Positions 22,501 through 32,400 of a stretch of 64,000 nucleotides of DNA are shown here, piece by piece (position 1 is the first letter of the stretch; each line of letters opens with the position of its first letter). Source of the DNA: Triglochin maritima (Eukaryota; Streptophyta; Magnoliopsida; Alismatales; Juncaginaceae). Location: contig OY821775.1 in assembly GCA_963682175.1 (NCBI GenBank), positions 15,720,501 through 15,784,500 on the forward strand, in the 5' to 3' direction. Both the position numbers and the translations under genes were made by a program. The notes under the pieces are model-generated. The model was given only the letters and a program-made list of their open reading frames with translations, was not told the origin of the DNA and searched no databases.

Positions 22501-22859
22501 CTTCACTTTCCAACTTCAAAACTAAGCACCAGACCGGAGACTTAATCGCGAAAACTTGATGATTAGGAAACTTGAAGATTAGAATAGAATGATGAAGAAG
22601 AAGAAGAGAATGAGAGAGGTGTGAAAAATGAAGAGGTTTGGAGGGGTTTATATAGGATTTGGGGATAGTGGCAATCTTGTAATTTCTTAAAAAGATAAAA
22701 TAAAAAAAAAAAGCTTTTGGATTCTCTCCAACGGCTATCGCCTAGGCGAGGCGACCGCCCATTTCGCCCAGCTTTGCTGGGCGAAAGGTGGTGGTCGCCC
22801 ATGCTACCACGCCGAGGGGCGGTCGCCTACCGCCTAGGCGACCGCCTGCTTGTACACTG
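19529..22859 (-). mobile_element. hAT DNA transposon, near-intact, 3.3 kb
   Basis: The ends are CAGTGTTCA at the left and TGTACACTG at the right, so the terminal inverted repeats are CAGTGTWCA. The flanking 8-mers TATCAAAC (19521-19528) and GATCAAAC (22860-22867) match at 7 of 8 bases, the size of a hAT target duplication. Subterminal regions are packed with CGCCTAGGCG-type palindromes (19542-19610 and 22735-22848), as expected for transposase-binding repeats. It encodes a transposase on the minus strand. Confidence 0.9.
19900..22368 (-). CDS. hAT transposase (BED, DUF659, dimerisation domain), one internal stop
   Basis: One frame runs from the ATG at 22368 to the stop at 19900. It is 822 codons, interrupted only by a TAA at 22041-22039 (codon 110). 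There is no frameshift. Residues about 26-75 form a BED zinc finger (Cys45, Cys48, His62, Cys74). A basic, Pro/Ser-rich linker follows (GSGSGSARTPTSRPRP). The DUF659/catalytic part carries the hAT acidic residues: Asp at about 259 (YGWTDRSGR), Asp at about 316 (VVTDNAAAYVLAG) and Glu at about 635 in the C-terminal dimerisation block (SASGCERNWSVFEQLHSTRR). The tail is strongly acidic. The product would bind the element ends and catalyse cut-and-paste transposition in the nucleus. An alternative is that the stop lies in a very small unrecognised intron, but the spacing of GT and AG there is under 45 bp, which makes that unlikely. Confidence 0.88.
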
Positions 22860-23123
22860 GATCAAACGCTGCAAACAACATAACAAAAAGTTGAATATTT
22901 TTAAAAAATATTTGATTAAAAAATTGTGGAATTTAAAAAAAAAATGAAAAACATTAAAAATAGAATAAATGGAATCCGTCCAAACGGTCAAATGACATAC
23001 CAAAACTTTTCAATGACATTCAGACAACCTTTAAAATATTCCGATAGCATACAGATAAATAGTTAAAGGTAGATGGTATTTGGACAATACAGTTACTATT
23101 TAGTGGCATGCAATCAAATCACC

Positions 23124-24053
23124 TAAAAATTATGTTACATCCTTAATTACGATGAAACAAGCCCCACCTGTGGGGTCCATTTGGGTTGTGGTGCAATGAG
23201 TAGCACGCGAACGTTGGACTGAGAAACTGTAGAGGAACTTCCGTAAGAACAAACTCAGTTTCATTAATGACAACAAATATTGTACTAATGTAGAATTCGA
23301 AGTTTTACAAATGAAGACTCTCCTGCAATTAGTCAATTGACTCATTTTCCAAATACTACAGGGTCTTGTCCGCAGTCAGCACTTAAACTAAGTTCTTTTT
23401 TGGAAGTAGATCGAGTGCATATCACAACACAAACAACAAGATATCTTATTTATCTCTTTTATATAAATCATATATTAGGATTAGATTTGTTGCAAGTAAA
23501 GCAAACTCCCAGGATTAATCACTATCCACCTACATTCATTAAGATCCTAACTAGAAACCATCAAAATCCTTGGATCTATTCGCATCTAGCCAAGATCCAA
23601 TCACATCGAATCAATATCCAAATACATCTAATTTGAATTCAAAGATCAATAAAAAATGAAGAAGATTTGTGCGTGTTTTGACTAGTTAAATAGTTGATCG
23701 GTCAACCATGTTTAAGGTGTGGAAATTCTAGAAGTCAAAACCGATCGACCTGAATTTCTAGAAAGCAAGACTGTCTCGCCCGTCACACCATGGCATTGTT
23801 CGACCTATCCACCAAAACAGACGATCAGTCCAATAATATTTAAAAATTGAATTATATTTGGCCAGATTTACTAGATTAGTTCCAATAATCTTAGCTTTCA
23901 ACAGTTGTCACACCTATTACTCAGAAACACTTCTAATATTGAAGTTTTGTACTCTCACTTTCTCCACCATCTTATCAGCTGGCTACTATTGTCTTCTCAC
24001 GATCCTTTGTGAAAACTTACATCTAGTTAATCAAAAAGTTTACTATAAGGAGT
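23124..24053. other. Unassigned stretch with a small cluster of GATCGGTC/CGATCGACC motifs
   Basis: No gene was recognised. 23690-23830 holds decayed dyad-like words (GATCGGTCAACC, CCGATCGACC, TTCGACC), suggesting an old LTR fragment. Confidence 0.35.
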
Positions 24054-24937
24054 CAGACTTTTTAATCTCATTAATCATAATTTTGATGATTGACAAATTA
24101 AGATAATTAATTCTCCTAATTCCACATCATTAAAGTCATCGTCATATCATTAGGTGCACAAAGATTGAACAATCAAGATCACAATATCAAGACTTGTAAC
24201 AAAGTTACGAAACAAGACATGTAATTCTTCATCTACTTAAGTCTTAGGATCAAATTAGCTACACGATGCACCGGAAGAAAATCGAAGCAGTCAGATTACC
24301 AATCTCACTCGAGACGTCCTATCCTAAAACCTCAATAACGACCAAACCCTTTGTGATTGTGTTCGATGAGACATCTGAACATTGTCTAGACGATCGAATC
24401 TCTTTTACTTGGATGTTTTCTTTGTGTATGATTTTTTTTTGACAATTCCCTTCTTACCGGACAATTGATACACTCTTTGTTCACACTTGATTATGGTTGG
24501 TCCACGTGGCACATAGTTGTTGAGAAATCTCAAAGGATATATAAAATAGTCAATATTGACCTTAAGATCAATGCTCAAGACTTATAATCAAAGCTCAAGG
24601 AGAAGACATGTAATTTTCATTTTACTTGAGTGTTAACATCAAATGTACACTTGACGCACTAAAGGCATATCCGACTAGATCGATCGATCGCAAACCCTTC
24701 AATCCACCGAAAATATCCTTACAGGCGACCAAACTCATTTTGGTCAACTGAACCCTTTGAGTCATAACTCCAAATCCTTACTGGAATCACCAGTTCGGAC
24801 GATCACGACGGCACACCTTCGGTCATCCGAAACCTTTCTCAGAGAAATTTCAATCTTTACTGGAACTCCTTTCAGTCAACTGACATTCACTCAGTCATCC
24901 GAGTTTTCCTAACGATAAATTCAAATGTGACTTGCTC

Positions 24938-26095
24938 CACTAGTGCAGAAAAGTCCATATACGTCGGATATATAGTGGTATAGACGTCGGATTTCGACGG
25001 TCCAAGTACCCGACGTCTATTTCCCCGTCGTCTATTCATTGTTGTATAGACGTCGGCTATATACGACCGACGTCTATTGTATGTTAATTAACAAAAAATA
25101 CATTGGAACGTATATCGGGCATTCTGCACTCACATTAATGAAGCCCAAACAACCCAAGTGCCCCTAGTGCTAAACTTTTGACAAATAACCACGAATATCA
25201 AGCCCAACATGCGCAGGTGCCCCAAGTCGTTCGCGTTCAGCGGTAAAGGAGTGGTGGAGTACATCAACCACACCAACAAAAATAAATTCTCCGATGTGGG
25301 ACTAAACTTTTACGCCTTATAGACGTCGGATATATAAGTTGACCGACGTGTATACTTAGAGCACGACCTATAGACGTCGGTCATGCTATACATCCGACGT
25401 ATATACATTGATATATCAATAATTAATAAAAAATACACCCTATAGACGTCGGCCATGCTATACATCCGACGTCTATACATGGGTTAATAGTAAAAAAACG
25501 TTGCAACCATTTTGAGCCCAAGATCTTTTGACCTTTAAACATATATATGTATCTCACTTGCATTTTGTTGTGTGGTACCAAACTACCATTTGGAAGTAAA
25601 GGAGTGGTGGAGTACTTCAACTCCACCAATAAAAAACATTCTCCAATGTGGGACTAAACATGTCACAATATACACACATATGTACAACACAACACACATG
25701 TGATTGTAATTATTTTTAAATCCACATTATTCTTATACAAAATAATCCACATAAATTCTTACATGAAATAAATCCTAAAAATTACGTTATTTCTTATACA
25801 AAATAAATTCCAAAAAATGAGTTAATTTTTAAACGAAATAAATCCCAAAAAATTGCGTTATTTCTGATACAAAAGAAATCCACATAAATTCTTATACGAA
25901 ATAAATCCAAAAAAATAAACAAAAAATATTTTCTTCTTTCAGGAGGTATAGACGTCGGTTATACTAAACAACCGACGTTTCTACAAACCTATAGACGTCG
26001 GATGTCCAAATATCCGACGTTTGTACCTATAGACGTTGGATGTTTGTATATCCGACGTCTATTTGGTGACGTCTATCGAGCATTCTGCACTAGTG
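24938..26095. mobile_element. Non-autonomous CACTA-type element, 1.16 kb
   Basis: Terminal inverted repeats CACTAGTGCAGAA / TTCTGCACTAGTG. The adjoining triplets are CTC and ATC, an imperfect 3-bp duplication. Subterminal regions carry many alternating copies of TAGACGTCGG and CCGACGTCTA: 24958-25080, 25320-25480 and 25945-26075. CACTA transposase-binding sites are arranged in this way. A block containing GGAGTGGTGGAGTAC and ATGTGGGACTAAAC is repeated at about 25250-25310 and 25598-25660. There is no open frame. Confidence 0.85.
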
Positions 26096-26389
26096 ATCCA
26101 TTTGACCCACATGGCAAAGATCTGTTGAGAATTCTCAACGGACTTATATTTTTTTCATCACACACTAATCTTTGAATACTCTGATTGATCGGTCCACCGT
26201 GGCTAGCACGCAACGATTTGTCCACGTGTCAATGTAGTCATTGTGCTCACAATAGTTATTTGATATCTAACCGATGGCACTAAAAGACAACCCATTAATC
26301 TGGACGGCCGATTGGGTCCTAAATGACCAAAATTGTTTTGTCAAAGTTCAACCAATTGTTATTGTCCATATTGAAACGACTAGTTGTAC

Positions 26390-26541
26390 CGTGTTCGGTG
26401 AACCGAACTTTAATTGGTCGAAATTGAAAAACATTAGGAAGTTGGTGATCGGCTAACGTAACCTTATGCAGTTATCTGAACCCTTTATATTGACCAAGTC
26501 TACCTTTTTGTTCGGACAACCGTTTGATAAACGGTCGACCG
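26390..26541. promoter_or_regulatory. Decayed dyad cluster upstream of a TATA-like box
   Basis: An exact CGGTCGACCG lies at 26532. Looser words (TCGGTGAACCGAA, TTGGTCGAAA, CGGACAACCG) lie between 26394 and 26525. CCTATAAAAG follows at about 26638. Confidence 0.45.
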
Positions 26542-27122
26542 AACTTGTGCAGATTTCTGTCCAAGCTCAAGTTCAATCTTCTTTCTCATTGATCCAACTT
26601 TCACCAACTCTCCCTAATGGCTTTATTTTCTCTGAAGCCTATAAAAGTCGCATTTAAGAGACACAAATAAATACAAAACTTACTCAAATAATTCATACAT
26701 TTTGTGCTCTCAAGATCTAAGCCTTCAAAACTCCAACAACTCTCAAACTTCATTCAATTCACTTGAAGCCCAATTCAAATCCTTTGAATGTATTCAAGTT
26801 AGAGTTCAACCACCATCATCATACTCCATTGTGTTGTAAAGCTTTGAGGAAGCTAGCTCTCGGGTTGTGAGAAGAGAATCGAGCAAGATGAGGGTGTTCG
26901 CATGGCTCAGATTGTAAGAGGATTTATCTTCGACCCGGAACAAGAGATTAGTGAATTCTCGAGTTAGGGATCATAGGATCGATCAGAAGTCGAGGAGAGG
27001 ACTAGATCACGATGGAGTGATCGGACCTTTATAACATCTCCGAAATCGACGTGTGGTTTGCAATTCCCTCACTTCTATTTTTAATTCTGTATTTTTAGCT
27101 AAATTGTTAACTAATCTATTCA

Positions 27123-27146
27123 CCCCCCCCCCCCCCCCACACACAC
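27123..27146. repeat. Poly(C) run followed by (AC)n
   Basis: Sixteen cytosines followed by ACACACAC near the 3' end of the decayed LTR. Its length is likely unstable or affected by sequencing. Confidence 0.8.
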
Positions 27147-27175
27147 ACCCTCTAGATTAGTCTTTGATCCTACTC

Positions 27176-28046
27176 ACATGTTTTACTATTGCTACTCAAT
27201 CTAAAATTTTCTGGATTTTACTAATCGACGATCGAGCCTCTATCGGTTGACTAACTCTTAACCTTGGTCAAAAGTTGAGTTTTTCTAGAAGTTGGTGATC
27301 GGGTAATTCGTAGGTGGTAGGGCAACAAACTTTGCCTGAGTAAAAGGTTTGGTATAAGGAAATCTCAACTTTGTCGGTTTGCTCATATTGGAGGTGAAAT
27401 ATGGAGGTGTCATGCTAGAAGGGTGGTTGTCCGAGATGGGAAGAGAGGGTGAAGTTGGCGGAAGCAACAAGGGTGCCGAAGTCTAGGATTGTTAAGAAGC
27501 AAGATTTTAGGGTCATAACTTAAGTAAGGTCCAAACAGTGGATTTGTGTAATGGTGTTAGTCAAAGACCGTTACATATAACAAATGGAGGCGACAGTCGT
27601 TAACGGAGTGTGGGTGTAGGTGTACGAAAATAATTACTCTCCAAACTAGGTGTACTGAGCTAATAAAAAACTACACGGGAACAAAAAGCTTTTAGAAGTG
27701 CACCCAAGCAAAAACTCTATTTGCAATAAGAGATCTTCAATATCATTACTCTAGTTGTGCAGGCAAGCAAAAAAAAATTATATTTTATTAGTTTTGACCA
27801 ATGACAGACGAAGAAAGACAAGGTCAATGAAAGATATATAGTCATGTAAAATATTAAAAAATGATATAGAATTCTAGATGTAAAAAGAAAGAAGTCAAAT
27901 ATTTCAAACCTTACAGCCTTACTCCAATCAATTAACTTTCAGAACTCAACAATCAGCATTTCTCTTGAATCCTTGTGGCACCATGCTAGCAATTGCCATC
28001 ATCATGCTTTCCAATTCATTCCACTGCTTTCCTTGTTGTTAGTGAG

Positions 28047-28089
<43 letters not shown>

Positions 28090-28252
28090 AACAAAAGAAA
28101 GAAACAACAATCAAAAGACATCATTCATCCTCCTCACATGTCTCCCTCCTCTCAATTACACTCACTTGAGTCAATCATTAAACTTACTCATATCTGCAAA
28201 ACTTTTTTATGACTTACACCAAACCACACAAACAAACCAAACCAAACCAAAC
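27176..28252. other. Upstream region of the DUF1191 gene
   Basis: No other gene was recognised. A (TA)n microsatellite lies at about 28050-28084 and ends in TATATAAA, about 170 bp before the ATG. It could serve as a TATA element. Confidence 0.4.
28050..28084. repeat. (TA)n microsatellite
   Basis: About 17 uninterrupted TA units. Confidence 0.95.
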
Positions 28253-31133
28253 ATGGCTCTATGCCTCCAATGCCTCCTCACCACCTTCACAATTCTCAGC
28301 TCCCCATTCACCCCCGCAACACCACAACCCCCCAACACCACCACCCAACCCCTCACCAAAGTTCTCCGTCTCGACCACACCATCCGCAACCTCGCCTACC
28401 ACTCCCTCGTGTCCCACCACCACCGCACCGGCCAACCGATTCCCGTCCGCCTCCCCAACTCCCTGTCCTCCGTATCGGCGTCAACCGCGGTGTACCGGAC
28501 GGGGAGTTTGAGGAGGCATGGGACCGCTATCGGGGAATTCGGGCTTAGGTCTGGCGTGGTGGTGCGACCCCATACGAAGAGGCTTGTGGTGGTGGCGGAG
28601 AGAGTGGGAGGGGAGTGGTGTTTGGTTTATGAGAGGTTCAGGAACATGTCGGGGTTTCATTTGGTTTCGGACGTCGTCGGAATTATGGCTTTTGGTCGGG
28701 TTAAGGGGTGTCATGAGGTGAGTCAGGTGGAGATGTTTGCTGAGGAGAAGCCTATTGTAGTCGACTTCTCTAAGCTTGTTCATGCTAGCACCTTAAAGCG
28801 TGGGTTGGTATTCTTCACTTCTCTGCATTATATTATCACTATTCTTTACTTATACTTATGAAATAATGGATCATCGTATGTCAAGTAGTCATTCTCAAAA
28901 CAGGAATGAGTAGAAGATAAGTGGGATATAAATGGTAGAGTGAGAACATAAAAGAAGAGAGAAGAAGAAGAACATTAAAAGAAAGGAAGGAAACAATAGA
29001 AACTTGATTTCTTTTCTTCTTGTTTGGATATATAGATAACAGATAATATAAGTTTCTATAAGAACATGAAAAAAGAAGAAGAAATGGATTATATTTAAAT
29101 TGCTAAATTAATTTTTAAAATAAAGTATAGAACATAGGATACTTATTAAATTGAAACAACAAAGGGTAGTTAATTTAGCAATGCAAAAAGTTAGTCACAA
29201 TTATCTCTCTCTTCTTTCATTTTGGAGAGAAAGTTGAGGCTTCAACTCGGATGGGAGAGGTTCCCTCTGTTCCTTCTTTTCTTTCAATTTCTCTCGCAAA
29301 AAATTTAAAAGTATATTAAGAAATTGCACGTAACATTTTGACCTGAACTTAATTCTTTAGGACTTAGGTAACATTTTGGTATTGACCATGACGATCGAGT
29401 TTTTAATGTGGAGGTTAATTGATGACCATGATCATGTGGTTAGAGATTAACAAGCAGAGGTTGGTGGCATAAGCGATAATATTAGGAAAATAATCAATGG
29501 ACAAGCAGTCCGGTCAACAAAGTCAAATGTTTTTTTCTTTTTGAAATTAATTAAATAACATATTTATTTTGTGTACATGCAACTTTATTTTTCCAATGCA
29601 ACATTTGGTTCTCCCACGGACAGACTCAACTTAAAATTAATGGACATACACACACCTTATTTTGTCCAGATGAGGTTGTGTGTATGTCCAGATTAAGTTG
29701 TGTCTCTGTTCAGAATAAGTTTTGTGTCTGTCCAGAATAAGTTGTGGGTATGTCCCGTTTAACTTGTTTGTCTGTCCAGAATAAGTTGTGTGTATGTTCA
29801 GAATAAGTTGTGTGTATGTTCAAAATAAGTTGTGTGTCTGTCCAAAATAAGTTTCGTGTCTGTACAGATTAAGTTGTATGTCTGTTCAGAATAAGTTTTG
29901 TCTCTGTCCAGAATAAGTTGTGTGACTGTCCAATTTAAGGTGTTAGTCTGTCCATTTTAAGTTGTGGGTCTGTCTATTTTAAGTTGTGCATCAGTCCATT
30001 TTAAAGTTTAAGTCTGTCAATTTTATAGTGCGAGTCTGTCCATTTTAAGGTGTGTCTGTCCAGATTAAGGTATGGGTTTATCCACAACTTAATTTGGACA
30101 AACACACAACCTAATCTGGACAGACACACAACTTATTCTGAATAGACACAAAACTTAATCTGGACAGACACACAACCTAATCTGGACAAACACACAACTT
30201 ATTCTGGACAGACACACAACATAATCTGGACATAATAAGGTGTGGGTCTGTCCGTGGGGGAAACCAAAGGTTGCATAGGGAAACCAAAATGTTGCATTGA
30301 GAACGTAATGTTGCATGAAGACAGTAAATGTTGCATGTGACACAAAATAAATATGTTATTTAATTAATTTAAAAAAGTAAAAGACATTTGACTTTTGTTG
30401 ACTGTGCTAACCATGTCAGCGTGCGTCCCTCGCATCCGTGTATTTGTTTGTATCACTATGCATAATATTATGGTATTTGTTTGTAGCATTTATGCATTGA
30501 TTTGATCACCGCAGTTTTGTGCAATCGAGCTTCTTACTGTCGACTGAAAAATAGTTACCTTTATTTGAATATATGTTGCATTTATTACTTTCTCGATCAT
30601 CCTTCTAAGAAATACAGCTTGCATTGCTTGAGAGTGATCTGAACACAGACATTGGTCGATCGAAGAAAATTCATGTAATTAGTTCCTATGTCACTTCCAA
30701 TAGGTTACGATGTGCTGCATTTTGGTCAAACGGGACAACCACCTTGTTCCCACCGGGGCCGTCACCAACCACCTGTTTCACTCGCTCTTCCGGCCATTTT
30801 GGCCTCGTTGCAAGACCATTAATCCCACAACGGCCGGGCACGTTTTCTAGCAATGACCGGAATCCAAATGCAACAAAACAGAAAAAGGAAAGAGAGGTGT
30901 TGGGCAGCTTCAAAATTGGTCTAGTAATAGTGGGAGCTTCTGTTTTCACGCTGGCTGTCTTAGGAGTGGTGGCCGTTTTGTTCGTGAGATCCAGCGAGAA
31001 GCGGCGGTTGAAGGAAATGGAAAGGAAGACTCGTGACGAAGAAGCATTGCAGGTTTCAGTCGTCGGATTTGTCAGAGCGCCTAGCGCCTCCGCATCGCGG
31101 ACCTTACCGTCACTTGAAGATGAGCACATGTGA
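28253..31133 (+). CDS. DUF1191 single-pass membrane protein, two exons
   Basis: My model is exon 1 28253-28803 and exon 2 30704-31133, giving 326 residues. The acceptor (CCAATAG before 30704) is clear. The donor (GG before GTTGGT) is the one that keeps the frame, but it is weak and could be wrong by a few codons. An N-terminal signal sequence (about 1-22) is followed by an ectodomain with DUF1191 hallmarks: YRTGSLRRHG, a SGVVVRPHTKRLVVVAE-like strand near 100, LVSDVVGIMAF, and after the splice RCAAFW and TCFTRSSGHF. One transmembrane helix lies at about 254-278 (GLVIVGASVFTLAVLGVVAV), followed by basic residues. A short cytosolic tail ends in RTLPSLEDEHM, typical of the family. DUF1191 proteins are plant-specific membrane proteins of unknown biochemical function. 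Exon 1 is much more GC-rich than its surroundings. The 1.9-kb intron contains a foldback element. Confidence 0.82.
29506..30406. mobile_element. Foldback element of inverted 22-bp tandem arrays, in the DUF1191 intron
   Basis: The outer inverted repeats (about 60-70 bp, GTCAACAAAGTCAAATG at 29513 and its complement ending at 30402) enclose ATGCAACATTT repeats and a core of 22-bp units. 29663-30078 holds 19 direct units of the type TGTCCAGAATAAGTTGTGTG (one is 20 bp). About seven units in the opposite orientation follow (about 30083-30234). The core can fold into a long imperfect hairpin. I see no coding frame and no clear target duplication. It lies wholly inside the intron, so it would be part of the pre-mRNA. 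Confidence 0.8.
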
Positions 31134-31925
31134 TGAATATTGAAGTTGGTTGAGTTGCTTGGATTCATTGCACTAAATAACTTTAGTGCTGGTTGTTAAT
31201 TTTGTAGCACAGATCGAGATTCTTTTGAGGTCACAAGGGTTTGGGTAAAGAAAGTATGTTTGGTGATTGTAATTAAATGAGATAGAAAATATATATTAGT
31301 TCTATTGTTTGAATTAGGGCAGCACATGGGTTGAGTTCAACCAATAAACCGAACCAGTTGGGTCAGGTTGGATTGGGTTTTTTAGAACTTGGATTGGTTC
31401 GATTCTAGAAAATCCAGAACTGACCAGGTTGTATCGAGTCAGGCGGTCAGGTTGAACCAAACCAATCCCAAATCGATAATGTATTTATATATACTTATAA
31501 TAATATAGTAGATATAGAATACATTGAGAATGTGATACTAATTATTGGAAAATTTCTAGTAACTATTGCAATTTACCAACCCTCTTTCTCACTCCATGAC
31601 TCACCCAACCAAACCCAAAAAACACCTAACACCTAACCTCCACCGAACCAGCCTTAGTTTGAATAATGCAAAACTTAAACAACAAAGCAGGTCAGCAACA
31701 ACTACAAAATTTGAATGATACGTCAAGTCAGTAAGACTAACACAACAAAGATACAAGCATCAGCAAATAAAGCTTAAAAAGATTAATCTCTAATGTCTGA
31801 GTAGAGGAGCACCAACTCCGACCATGAGCATTTGGCACAACCAGATGGTCATGTGAAAACATACTCGTTGCATAATTTAAATGCATGCTTAATATCTAAA
31901 ACTTACCAAATCTAATAGATTTGAT
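31134..31925. other. 3' flank of DUF1191 and intergenic DNA
   Basis: 31310-31480 is rich in degenerate GGTTxGGTT / AACCxAACC words (GGGTCAGGTTGG, GGATTGGTTCG), a decayed low-complexity repeat similar in style to the MITE interior at 59498-59726. Nothing else was recognised. Confidence 0.4.
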
Positions 31926-32400
31926 TCAACTTTTGTTGGCGACTGCATATGCTATTTTGACTGGCCTGCCATGAAGCTTCACTTGGTTTTTCAGGATAGC
32001 CCGCTCCAACGACTCGTCATTCTCAAAATCTATATGCCCGAAACCCCTAAACTTTCCTGTTATTTTGTTAGTTGCTAATCTTATGGATGAAATCTTGGAC
32101 GCATCCAATAGATTTCTGATATCTTCTTCTGTGACATCCCATGAGAGATTGCCGATGTATGCAGAGCAACAACCTTCTTCTTTCTTGGGGTCTTCAAGAA
32201 ACTCACTGTTTCTTTTCCTCTGGGGATCCAGTCTACATCTTTCTACTTTAATAAACCTATTTCCCCTGGTACCAACGAAATAAAAAGAGATTATTTTAAA
32301 GAAGAATTCAAAAACAATCAAGTAGGACTATGGTTTTAAATGGTAAGACTTACATTTTTGCACCATCAAGTTCAAGCGATTTCAGTGCAGCTTCTTCGCT
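31926..32400 (-). CDS. 3' end of an RRM protein related to PHIP1/nucleolin-like proteins
   Basis: Two exons are clear: 32400-32354 (47 nt, acceptor TTTGCAG, donor GTAAG) and 32265-31926 (acceptor TACCAG, stop TGA). The first encodes the end of one RRM (SEEAALKSLELDGAKM). The second continues with GNRFIKVERCRLDPQRKR and then a nearly complete second RRM with RNP2 (AYIGNL) and RNP1-like KFRGFGHIDF, ending LHGRPVKIAYAVANKS. This arrangement matches plant phragmoplastin-interacting protein 1 and nucleolin-like RNA-binding proteins. I cannot find the exons for the N-terminus or the start of RRM1 in the next 3 kb upstream. The gene is therefore either truncated or has large introns and short exons I missed. 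The splice sites are intact, so it may still be transcribed. Confidence 0.7.

Larger units (their letters stand above)
19214..23123. mobile_element. Non-autonomous element with long terminal inverted repeats, split by a hAT element
   Basis: 19214-19500 and the reverse complement of 22860-23123 are homologous over about 250 bp. The outer ends read GGGGATTTG and GGTGATTTG, each followed shortly by ACTAAATAGTAACTGTATTG. Taking out the hAT insertion leaves about 570 bp that is almost entirely inverted repeat. This suits a Mutator-like or foldback MITE. I see no convincing target duplication, so the superfamily is open. Confidence 0.7.
24054..27175 (+). repeat. Decayed Copia-type LTR region, interrupted by a CACTA element
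   Basis: The left side (CTTTTTAATC...TTTTGATGAT, then GACTTGTAAC) parallels the start of the Cop1 LTR. The right side (GGACCTTTATAACATC, GTGGTTTGCAATTCC, GATCCTACTCA) parallels its end. The phrase CAAGACTT...AAGACATGTAATT occurs twice (about 24188 and 24580), so two LTR pieces may be joined. A TATA-like CCTATAAAAG lies at about 26638, just after a dyad cluster ending at 26541. The left boundary is approximate. Confidence 0.5.

Noticed and set aside
28261..28548. Pro/His-rich plus-strand frames over the DUF1191 first exon
   Set aside because: They are frame shadows of a GC-rich exon. The DUF1191 motifs are in the frame starting at 28253.
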